Origin: Candidatus Thalassarchaeaceae archaeon
GTDB taxonomy: Archaea > Thermoplasmatota > Poseidoniia > Poseidoniales > Thalassarchaeaceae
Length of the DNA stretch: 5,789 nt
Assembly (NCBI GenBank): GCA_029250425.1
Contig: JAQXFF010000085.1
Location: 1 to 5,789 of the forward strand
Direction of reading: 5' to 3'
Below the pieces are notes generated by a model. That model had not been told where the DNA came from. It searched no databases and was given only the letters and a program-made list of their open reading frames with translations. Below are positions 1-5,788 of this stretch, one piece after another. Both the position numbers and the translations under genes were made by a program. The first letter of the stretch is position 1. Every line of letters starts with the position of its first letter.

Positions 1-498
1 CATGCACCGCCTGAAGATATGGATCACCGCGCACCTGTTTGGAAGGGTATGGAGCATTGTCTTGAGAAAGGTTGGGTCAAGGCCATTGGCGTCTCAAATT
101 ATGGCGCGCACCATCTGGATGAAATGCAAGAATACGCCACCTACCTGCCCGCTGTCAACCAGATCGAAATCAATCCGTGGCTCCAGCGGCCTGAACTGCG
201 TGCTGCAACAGAAGCAATCGGTGCCAAGGTCATGGCATATTCGCCATTGGCGCGTGGGCATAAGTTGGCAGACCCGAGTCTCATTCAAATTGCTGATCGG
301 TTGGGTTGCACTCCAGCCCAAGTCGCCATCAAATTCTGTCACGACTTGGGTTGTATCACCATCCCAAAATCGAGTAGGGCTGACCGGATAGCAGAGAATT
401 TTGCATCGCTAGATATCGATTTATCGAGTGAAATAAGTGAAATCTCAGCAATGGAATGTGGCTACATCTCAGGCTGGGATCCAACTTCGGAACCCTGA
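1..498 (+). CDS. Aldo/keto reductase, C-terminal part (5' truncated by window edge)
   Basis: This is the last 165 residues of an NAD(P)H-dependent aldo/keto reductase, a cytosolic (alpha/beta)8-barrel enzyme that interconverts carbonyls and alcohols. Family motifs seen in order are HAPPED at the window edge, GVSNYG (about residues 30-35), NQIEINPW (about 53-60), YSPLARG (about 80-86), the TPAQVAIKF helix, and IPKSS followed by R and EN, which in the family binds the 2'-phosphate and adenine of NADPH. By family knowledge the first in-window residue, His in H-x-P, is probably the catalytic histidine; the Asp, Tyr and Lys of the tetrad lie upstream and cannot be checked. The frame is open from base 1, so the ATG at 19 is internal and not the true start. 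About 100-110 residues are missing, judged from the usual 270-290. The gene ends in TGA directly against the stop of convergent trpS. The substrate cannot be predicted. Confidence 0.93.
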   Translation, partial: HAPPEDMDHRAPVWKGMEHCLEKGWVKAIGVSNYGAHHLDEMQEYATYLPAVNQIEINPWLQRPELRAATEAIGAKVMAYSPLARGHKLADPSLIQIADRLGCTPAQVAIKFCHDLGCITIPKSSRADRIAENFASLDIDLSSEISEISAMECGYISGWDPTSEP

Positions 499-1854
499 TT
501 ATCTAGCATCGTCGGCCAAGAATTCATCAACAAGGTGGGCGTTTTGTTCACGCAGTTCGGACAATTCCGTCAACCACGTACTTGCCTTATCGACAGTCAT
601 CATCTTTAGTTCGCCACTGAGTATGTCGCCAGCCACATACCCTCTACGAATCTCTTCTAATGCTGCATCATCCTCTTCGAAGAAGAATTTCAGATATTGA
701 AATGCAACATCGATATCAGGATTACCACCAAGTCTACGATGTTCTTCAACGGTGGATTGTCCACCTGAGAAAGATCTTTTGAATTTCTTCTCCATTTTCT
801 TCAAATCTTCATTGAGGAAAATTGTGGTTTCTGGCATCGATGAGGACATTTTCCCTCCCGTCATACCAATGGCAAATCGGTGATAGGTACTGCTTGGTTG
901 GAGAAGGCCAGGGCCACCCATGCTACGTTCCAGAGTGAGAAGCGCCATTCGTATAGGGTATCTGTCACTCTTTGTGGCTGCGGGTAAATCGACAATACCG
1001 TGTTTTGCATCTGCCATGATGTCACTGTACCCTAAACCCTTCAAAGCACCAACAATTTGCTCAAAGACTGCTTTTGTTGTGGCCTTATCACCTGCAACAA
1101 TACTCTGATTTTCATCCATGATGGAGACGGTGATTCGCAAACCACCATTCTTTCGATCATTCACATTGAACCAGTTGGTTTTACCAGCTAAACCTCGACA
1201 AAGTCTGAGGTGTGGGTCCTGATCTACACCGACTGGGACCACAATGGGCCGAAGCCCCCCATATTCGTCGAGTTGGGGGTGGAGTATGTCGCCAGCTTGT
1301 ACCAAAGGTGCCTGTACGTGCGCTAGATTGGTGTCTCCTTTGAAACCGTAAATCGCTTCGAATTCGGAGAGGTTGGTACGCTTGCCAAGGGTGAATCCCA
1401 TTCGCTGAACAATCGGTCGCATGCTTTGGAAGTAGATATTCGTGCGCTCAGGGTCCAATCCCATGGCCACATAATTGGCCACATATTCCTCGAGTGCAAC
1501 TTTGCGGCATTCTGCAAGACTGTATCCTCTGGTTGCATTCGCCTCAAGATCCGCAACTGCAATGGTCACATCTGCACCTTGTTCCTGAAACCAGCGAACT
1601 TGATCGATGACCATCTTGTGGCCCAAATGCATCTGCCCACTAGGCATCAATCCGGTCATGACACCAAATGATTCACCTCGAGATTGGGCCTGTAGGATGT
1701 TGCCTAGGTCACGATGAGCGAAAATAATGCCTCTTCGATGGTGCATAGATGGATTCGGGATTTCTGCAAAAGGCATCGATTCCAAACCAAACTGCTGAAT
1801 GATTCGGTCATAGTCAGTTGAGACCTCACTTGACCAAGGGTCGATGTCCACCAT
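499..1854 (-). CDS. trpS: Tryptophanyl-tRNA synthetase, archaeal/eukaryotic class
   Basis: This cytosolic class I synthetase charges tRNA-Trp with tryptophan using ATP. The 451-residue product carries the HIGH-type signature PSGQMHLGH (71-79) after GLM, the segment IYFQSMRP (140-147), QAPLVQAGDILHPQL (181-195), VPVGVDQDPHLRL (207-217) and the signature KMSSS (335-339) inside GGKMSSSMPETTIFLNED. HLGH with VDQDPH and KMSSS followed by an IFL stretch marks the archaeal/eukaryotic form; the bacterial form is about 330 residues and differs here. About 115 residues separate DPHLRL and KMSSS, far more than in compact homologues such as human TrpRS, so residues of about 222-315 form an insertion. The start is the ATG at 1854, as no other start fits and the N-terminus is acidic and plausible. 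No Shine-Dalgarno site is visible, and a 6-bp stem overlaps the start codon. The gene is divergent from the saccharopine-dehydrogenase-like gene and convergent with the aldo/keto reductase gene, so it is probably monocistronic. Confidence 0.97.
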   Translation of the reverse strand: MVDIDPWSSEVSTDYDRIIQQFGLESMPFAEIPNPSMHHRRGIIFAHRDLGNILQAQSRGESFGVMTGLMPSGQMHLGHKMVIDQVRWFQEQGADVTIAVADLEANATRGYSLAECRKVALEEYVANYVAMGLDPERTNIYFQSMRPIVQRMGFTLGKRTNLSEFEAIYGFKGDTNLAHVQAPLVQAGDILHPQLDEYGGLRPIVVPVGVDQDPHLRLCRGLAGKTNWFNVNDRKNGGLRITVSIMDENQSIVAGDKATTKAVFEQIVGALKGLGYSDIMADAKHGIVDLPAATKSDRYPIRMALLTLERSMGGPGLLQPSSTYHRFAIGMTGGKMSSSMPETTIFLNEDLKKMEKKFKRSFSGGQSTVEEHRRLGGNPDIDVAFQYLKFFFEEDDAALEEIRRGYVAGDILSGELKMMTVDKASTWLTELSELREQNAHLVDEFLADDAR

Positions 1855-1867
1855 CGGCTACGCCGAT
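1853..1867 (-). promoter_or_regulatory. Small palindrome over the trpS start codon
   Basis: ATCGGC and GCCGAT form a perfect 6-bp inverted repeat around a 3-base spacer. In the trpS transcript the 3' arm ends on the first two bases of the AUG, so a hairpin would partly bury the start codon if the message has a leader. A second copy of one arm, GCCGATGG at 1910-1917, is complementary to CCATCGGC at 1851-1858 and could form a longer alternative pairing. The repeat is seen directly; any role as an operator or translational switch is inference. If trpS is leaderless, the hairpin would not exist in RNA. Confidence 0.3.
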
Positions 1868-1946
1868 ATCAAAGCGGCTATCAAGGCGTCGGGTCAACAT
1901 TGGGCAATGGCCGATGGTTTGACGTGTGGAAGGTCCACGCCGGTTC
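1855..1946. promoter_or_regulatory. Divergent promoter region between trpS and the saccharopine-dehydrogenase-like gene
   Basis: These 92 bp must hold the promoters of both outward-reading genes. No strong archaeal TATA box is visible. The best candidate for trpS is TTGATAG on the minus strand (1878-1884), about 26 bp from its ATG, as expected for a leaderless message. For the plus-strand gene only GGTTTGACG (1916-1924) lies at the right distance, and it is a poor match. GGAAGG at 1928-1933 resembles a Shine-Dalgarno site but is about 13 bases from the ATG at 1947, rather far. The region is defined by gene order; the individual elements are weak. Confidence 0.4.
1862..1897. repeat. Three imperfect 12-bp tandem units upstream of trpS
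   Basis: Read on the plus strand, the units are GCCGATATCAAA (1862-1873), GCGGCTATCAAG (1874-1885) and GCGTCGGGTCAA (1886-1897). Units one and two agree at 9 of 12 positions; the third is more diverged and keeps GC at the start and TCAA near the end. The unit length is a multiple of three, so the pattern could come from a short repetitive peptide (ADIK, AAIK, ASGQ) as well as from regulatory binding sites. The array is short enough to be chance. Confidence 0.35.
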
Positions 1947-2987
1947 ATGGCCCGCATCTGTGTATTGGGTGGTGGACTAGTCGGCCGGTTTGTTGCGTGT
2001 ATTTTGCATGACAGAAAACACACAGTACGTGTTGTTGATGCCGCATCACTGACAAATTTACCTGCTGAAATAGAAGTTATCGAAGCCCACGTTGATTTGG
2101 ATTCTCTGTCGGAAATGGTTCAAGGGTCCGATGTTGTTGTCAATTGCCTCCCGGGCCGAATCGGTCACGTTGTTCGCCCCGCATTATTGTCTATAGATGG
2201 ATTATCTGTGGCTGATTTAGCGTTCACATCAGAGGATCCGAGAGAATATGATGCGTTGGCAAAAAATCATGGTTCTAGACTAATCTATGATGTGGGAATA
2301 GCACCTGGTTTATCCAACGCCTTGCTAATGAGTGCACAGTGTGAAATGGGGTCACTTTCCTCCGCGAAGATCTGGGTCGGGGGGAACCCGCAGGAACCCG
2401 ACGACGAGTGGTCCTACATGGCGCCTTTCTCCCCCTCAGATGTGATTGAGGAATACACGCGCCCAGCAAGAGTTCGTCGCAACGGGCAGAATGTCATCGA
2501 AGCAGCGTTATCTGAACGCCATCCCGTGACTGTACCCGGTTATGGCCAAATGGAAGCTTTCCTAACTGACGGTGTTCGCTCATTGTTGGATACCATTGAT
2601 AGTGAGGAGTTGCTTGAATATACCGTCAGATGGCCGGGCCATATTAATCGATATTTGTCAGGCAATGACTCTGAAGAAGAATTGATTGAAGCCTGGAAAT
2701 TTGACTCCGATCGGCCTGAATTTACTTGGTTGGCGATTGAAGTCAGCAATGGTGATGTTCAGCAGCGATGGGACATCATCGATGAAGGAAAGGACGGGTG
2801 GTCTTCAATGGCTCGCACCACTGGATTGGTGACTGTTGAAGTCACTGAAATGTTGGCAGAAGGAATCATCACCGAGTGTGGTGTAATGCCCCCTGAGATA
2901 CTCGGGCGTGATTCAAAGTTGCTGCACCGCCTAATTGGTACGATGAAACAAGAAGGGGTTGTCATTCACTCTTCTTCGGATATGTGA
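1947..2987 (+). CDS. Saccharopine dehydrogenase / L-lysine 6-dehydrogenase-like oxidoreductase
   Basis: This is a 346-residue NAD(P)-dependent cytosolic oxidoreductase of the saccharopine dehydrogenase family. It has an N-terminal Rossmann fold with GGGLVG (8-13, glycines at 8, 10 and 13), then VRVVDAAS (27-34), DVVVNCLPG (62-70), VADLAF (88-93) and the family hallmark GIAPGLSN (117-124). The second domain shows GGNPQEP (145-151), FSPSDVIEEYTRPARVRRNG (161-180), EAFLTDGVRSL (203-213) and TVRWPGH (226-232). This order is typical of the lysine 6-dehydrogenase and Lys9-like group, which act on lysine, saccharopine or aminoadipate semialdehyde; the exact substrate cannot be read from sequence. 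I chose the ATG at 1947 because the Rossmann strand ARICVLGGG begins at once; a GTG at 1926 would add seven residues (VEGPRRF, read as MEGPRRF) with no family support. No lysine-pathway genes are adjacent. The 3' end overlaps the convergent membrane-protein gene by 22 bp. Confidence 0.9.
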   Translation: MARICVLGGGLVGRFVACILHDRKHTVRVVDAASLTNLPAEIEVIEAHVDLDSLSEMVQGSDVVVNCLPGRIGHVVRPALLSIDGLSVADLAFTSEDPREYDALAKNHGSRLIYDVGIAPGLSNALLMSAQCEMGSLSSAKIWVGGNPQEPDDEWSYMAPFSPSDVIEEYTRPARVRRNGQNVIEAALSERHPVTVPGYGQMEAFLTDGVRSLLDTIDSEELLEYTVRWPGHINRYLSGNDSEEELIEAWKFDSDRPEFTWLAIEVSNGDVQQRWDIIDEGKDGWSSMARTTGLVTVEVTEMLAEGIITECGVMPPEILGRDSKLLHRLIGTMKQEGVVIHSSSDM

Positions 2988-4081
2988 GATTGCATTTCTT
3001 GATCATGCCTCAGAGTATAACGGATTGCCACAGGCGCCGCCAGGATGGTGATTACCGCAAGCATCGGCAGAATCCAAGATGGTTCTACATCCGCCTGAGG
3101 CTCGATTAACCAGGTAAATCGAATCGGTGAATCTTGGAAAGGCGAACTCCATTCAAACAAATCCGTTGTATGGTGGCCAACTGCCATAAATGGCGGGAAA
3201 TCATTGAATTGACCATCTTCAACTAGTATATCAGTTGCTTCACCATCCCATGTAATCTGAATTAGAACGCCTTCAGATAAGGTCAAGGTGACATTTGAAT
3301 CATCTAAGATTCGATACCCTTCCTTCAAGTGGTTGTCATCAAGGGTCAATTCTTCCAACACCCCGTCATCTATCCGTGCAACACTGGTGATTTGCCCACC
3401 ATCAATCGCCAAATGGGTATTCCCAGGAACATTCCAACCTCCATTTCTCATCGCCGAACCCTTCAGGGTGATCGAATGGTTTGTTCTCTCAATTTCAGTT
3501 GCAGAATGTGTGGAAGAATACCATTCACCCCATGTTGTGAACCAATAATCTTGAACTTCAATCCAAGTAAGTACATCTCGATCTCTGCGGACATTGAGGT
3601 CCTCAATTTGTGCCTCCCAGTACAAACTCGCGTACCCATTTGACTCGATGCCTTGCTCTATTGATGTGGTTGAGGCTACATTTTGCTCAAGACTCCCCCC
3701 ACTTCTTTGAATGGCCCAATTCAGGTTTTGCCCGGTTACGGCGACAGATTGATCACCAATAATTCTGAATCCCGCACCCATCAATTCAGATTCTATTCGA
3801 GTGTCGACCTCAGTCATTGACAATCCATATGAGAGTGGTTCAAGGCCCCATTTCGAGGCATTAATCTGTGATGTAAGGTATTCCTTACATTCCACAATTA
3901 CAGTTTGATCATTGGTAATATCTTTGCCAGGCATTCCGTGGCATCCGAATTCATCTCCAAGAGAAAGTCGTTCACCCCCGACCACTTCCTGACTCAGCCA
4001 ACCGTCCGCTCTCCATGCAACTGCGCCCGGCAAAGCCAATGGCAGAAGTAGTACACTCAGCATGAAGATGGTGGCTCGCAC
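2966..4081 (-). CDS. Exported, C-terminally membrane-anchored protein of unknown function
   Basis: I do not recognise the family. From the GTG at 4081 the product has 371 residues and a textbook signal peptide: Arg2, a hydrophobic core (about 4-19) and an AVA cleavage motif at 20-22. A long polar, Trp-rich outer region follows, with only two cysteines (47 and 65, a possible disulfide), three N-glycosylation sequons (NAS, NHS, NVT) and alternating beta-type strands. One membrane helix (about 336-357) and a short acidic-ended inner tail close the protein, so most of it should face outside. An ATG at 4168 in frame would add 29 residues, but that stretch is AT-rich, places 29 polar residues before the signal peptide, and would overlap the start codon of the divergent acyltransferase. 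An AATAATTG stretch lies about 25 bp before the GTG, fitting a leaderless start. It could be a cell-surface or envelope-assembly factor; no enzyme motif is seen. Confidence 0.85.
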   Translation of the reverse strand: MRATIFMLSVLLLPLALPGAVAWRADGWLSQEVVGGERLSLGDEFGCHGMPGKDITNDQTVIVECKEYLTSQINASKWGLEPLSYGLSMTEVDTRIESELMGAGFRIIGDQSVAVTGQNLNWAIQRSGGSLEQNVASTTSIEQGIESNGYASLYWEAQIEDLNVRRDRDVLTWIEVQDYWFTTWGEWYSSTHSATEIERTNHSITLKGSAMRNGGWNVPGNTHLAIDGGQITSVARIDDGVLEELTLDDNHLKEGYRILDDSNVTLTLSEGVLIQITWDGEATDILVEDGQFNDFPPFMAVGHHTTDLFEWSSPFQDSPIRFTWLIEPQADVEPSWILPMLAVITILAAPVAIRYTLRHDQEMQSHISEEE

Positions 4082-4166
4082 GGAATCAATCCGTGAGTGA
4101 CCAATTATTGACCTTAACCACGAATCAATAGGCAATATCAAGTGTAGTTTTGTTTGACCAGCATAC
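4082..4166. promoter_or_regulatory. Probable divergent promoter region of the exported-protein and acyltransferase genes
   Basis: This stretch is visibly richer in A and T than its flanks. On the minus strand CAATAATTGG (4101-4110) is centred about 25 bp from the GTG at 4081, where an archaeal TATA box would sit for a leaderless message. On the plus strand CAATATCA (4133-4140) is centred about 30 bp before the ATG at 4167. Neither is a perfect TATA box, and the assignment depends on the exported protein starting at 4081 and not 4168. If 4168 is the true start, this stretch is coding. Confidence 0.4.
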
Positions 4167-4943
4167 ATGGGTACAGTCCGAGATGAAACTCTGGACGAAC
4201 TCCGAACCGTGTGTAAAATCCAAGGCGCAGATGTTCCTTTGCCAAAATCACCCCTCTACAGTGTATTATTGTCCATTCTTCCGATTACCATCCGATTTAT
4301 ATTCAGAATTCGCTACAGGGGGTTACACCGTATTCCCCGGAATGGTGCGGTGATTCTTGCTGCCAATCACACATCACATATCGATCCGTTTTCGATTATT
4401 TGTGGAGTCCGTCGAAGAACACATTACCTTGCAAAAGCGGGCCACTTTGATAAATTCATGACTTCAGTTGTGATGAATACGACGGGGCAAATTCGAACCC
4501 ACAGGGAATCTGGAGCTGTAGATGCACTGAGTAGTGCTTCAGATGTGCTTGAAGCTGGCCTCTCCCTCGGTATTTTCCCTGAAAGTACGCGCTCTCGCCG
4601 AGAGGAAGCACCCTTCTTGGGCAAGGGGAAAACTGGCTTTGCCCGATTGGCGGCTAGTCATCCAGATGTTCCAGTATTTCCTACAGCAATCATTGGGGCA
4701 CGGGATGTAATGGCACCTGGGGACAAAATCATCAGATTCTGGAAACCTGTGGAGGTCACCTTCGGTGAAGGGGTGACGTGGAATCAATGGATTGTCCATC
4801 CAAATGGTGGCGCTCAAGACGAAGAAAGCATTCGCAGTATCATTACGGCAGGGGAAGAACAGCGGCGTGCCACGATGAAGGAACTGTATCGCCGGTTTAC
4901 AGATCAAGTAATCGGGACCATGGCGGCACTCGGTGCGCCCTAG
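4167..4943 (+). CDS. PlsC-family 1-acylglycerol-3-phosphate-type acyltransferase
   Basis: This 258-residue protein belongs to the LPLAT/PlsC family, whose members move an acyl chain from acyl-CoA or acyl-ACP onto lysophosphatidic acid or a related acceptor at the inner membrane face. A hydrophobic segment (about 29-47) could anchor it. Block I is NHTSHIDPF with the catalytic HxxxxD pair His68 and Asp73; block II surrounds TGQIRTHR (106-113); block III is FPESTRS (137-143) followed by GKGKTGFARLA (152-162); block IV is VPVFPTAIIG (168-177). The usual FPEGTRS has Ser at the Gly position here. Length is normal. The start is the ATG at 4167, with no Shine-Dalgarno site; the next in-frame candidate is a GTG at 4209. 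thyA follows after 50 bp in the same direction, so co-transcription is possible. The true acceptor is unknown; in an archaeon it may not be lysophosphatidic acid. Confidence 0.92.
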   Translation: MGTVRDETLDELRTVCKIQGADVPLPKSPLYSVLLSILPITIRFIFRIRYRGLHRIPRNGAVILAANHTSHIDPFSIICGVRRRTHYLAKAGHFDKFMTSVVMNTTGQIRTHRESGAVDALSSASDVLEAGLSLGIFPESTRSRREEAPFLGKGKTGFARLAASHPDVPVFPTAIIGARDVMAPGDKIIRFWKPVEVTFGEGVTWNQWIVHPNGGAQDEESIRSIITAGEEQRRATMKELYRRFTDQVIGTMAALGAP

Positions 4944-4993
4944 AAGGGCACGGGTATCCTTCAAGAACTGTCGCGACTAGGCCCGCTTGTTCC
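4944..4993 (+). other. Short spacer between the acyltransferase gene and thyA
   Basis: These 50 bp show no Shine-Dalgarno site before thyA, no T-rich archaeal terminator and no convincing TATA box at the expected distance (about 4968). This favours readthrough from the acyltransferase gene or a weak promoter. Although the thyA frame stays open upstream to 4778, that extension lies over the acyltransferase gene and is not thymidylate synthase sequence. Confidence 0.4.
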
Positions 4994-5788
4994 ATGCAGA
5001 CCTACCTCGACCTCCTACGCCGCATCCTTGACGAGGGTGTCCAACGCGGTGACAGAACGGGGACTGGAACACTCTCGGTTTTTGGTCATCAAATGCGCTT
5101 CGATCTTTCACAAGGATTCCCAGCAGTGACTACCAAAAAATTGCATTGGCCGAGTATCATTCACGAATTACTCTGGTTCTTGTCTGGCGACACAAATGTT
5201 CGTTACCTGCAAGAAAACAAGGTCCGTATTTGGAACGAATGGGCTGACGAAAATGGCGATCTTGGCCCAGTTTATGGGAAGCAGTGGAGAAAGTGGGAAG
5301 CAAAAGATGGCCAAATTATCGACCAAATCACTCAGGCCATTGATTTGATCAATAACAACCCCTCGAGCCGCCGAATTCTAGTCAGCGCTTGGAATGTAGG
5401 GGAACTGGAGGACATGGCACTAATGCCCTGTCATGCGTTTTTCCAATTCTATGTGGCCGATGGGAAATTATCATGCCAACTCTACCAACGCAGCGCCGAC
5501 GTGTTCCTCGGCGTGCCATTCAACATCGCTTCCTATGCCCTGTTAACGCATATGATGGCTCAAGTTTGCAATTTGGACGTAGGTGACTTCATCCACACGA
5601 TTGGAGATGCCCACCTTTACCTAAATCATCTAGAGCAAGCCAAAGAGCAAGTTTCGCGTGAACCATTGCAATTACCGACATTGAATCTCGATTCTAGCAT
5701 CACAGATATTGATGCATTCGCTGGTGAACATATTGTGATTGAAGGATATGAACACCACCCACACATTTCAGCCCCCATTAGTATCTAG
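4994..5788 (+). CDS. thyA: Thymidylate synthase, bacterial ThyA type
   Basis: ThyA methylates dUMP to dTMP with 5,10-methylenetetrahydrofolate as donor and reductant, releasing dihydrofolate; it acts as a cytosolic homodimer. The product has 264 residues, exactly the length of the Escherichia coli enzyme as I remember it, and key residues fall at the same numbers: Arg21 in RGDRTGTGT, Trp80, catalytic Cys146 in MPCHAFFQFYV, Arg166 and Asp169 in QRSADVFLG, Asn177, and His207 and Tyr209 in GDAHLYLNH. The end, EGYEHHPHISAPISI, matches the family C-terminus that closes the active site. The gene is complete, with TAG one base before the window end. The ATG at 4994 is chosen because MQTYLDLLRRILDEG is the normal N-terminus. 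Because dihydrofolate is produced, a dihydrofolate reductase gene is expected somewhere, possibly just downstream. Confidence 0.98.
   Translation: MQTYLDLLRRILDEGVQRGDRTGTGTLSVFGHQMRFDLSQGFPAVTTKKLHWPSIIHELLWFLSGDTNVRYLQENKVRIWNEWADENGDLGPVYGKQWRKWEAKDGQIIDQITQAIDLINNNPSSRRILVSAWNVGELEDMALMPCHAFFQFYVADGKLSCQLYQRSADVFLGVPFNIASYALLTHMMAQVCNLDVGDFIHTIGDAHLYLNHLEQAKEQVSREPLQLPTLNLDSSITDIDAFAGEHIVIEGYEHHPHISAPISI

Larger units (their letters stand above)
1844..2011 (+). other. Possible short reading frame or gene remnant, 55 codons
   Basis: An ATG at 1844 opens a 55-codon frame ending in TGA at 2009-2011. It begins inside trpS on the opposite strand, crosses the whole intergenic gap and runs into the saccharopine-dehydrogenase-like gene in another frame. 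Its first 26 residues (starting MSTIGYADIKAAIKASGQHW) look protein-like, with a small amphipathic helix. From memory, the IKAAIKASGQHW stretch faintly resembles propeptide segments of archaeal papain-family peptidases, but the homology is unproven. The rest (rich in Cys, Trp, His and Pro) looks like out-of-frame translation. No ribosome site is seen. It may be a tiny gene, a remnant left by a deletion, or chance. Confidence 0.15.

Noticed and set aside
2..391. 129-codon plus-strand frame opening at base 2
   Set aside because: It is a shifted reading of the aldo/keto reductase; the base-1 frame has all the family motifs.
1926..1946. GTG start for the saccharopine-dehydrogenase-like gene
   Set aside because: It adds seven residues before a Rossmann fold that normally starts right at the N-terminus, and no ribosome site precedes it. 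The ATG at 1947 is better, though the GTG is not excluded.
3288..3643. Plus-strand frames within the exported-protein gene
   Set aside because: Both are antisense shadows of the minus-strand gene, and neither shows a domain or start signal.
4539..4964. 141-codon minus-strand reading frame opposite the acyltransferase
   Set aside because: It lies wholly antisense to a gene with clear motifs, mostly within its 3' half, and its translation is rich in Cys, His, Phe and Arg with no recognisable domain.
4778..4993. Upstream in-frame extension of thyA
   Set aside because: The 72 extra codons overlap the acyltransferase gene, give a basic, low-complexity peptide, and thyA from the ATG at 4994 already has the full family length and N-terminus.
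4944..4993. Terminator between the acyltransferase gene and thyA
   Set aside because: There is no stem followed by a T run and no long T-rich tract on the plus strand.
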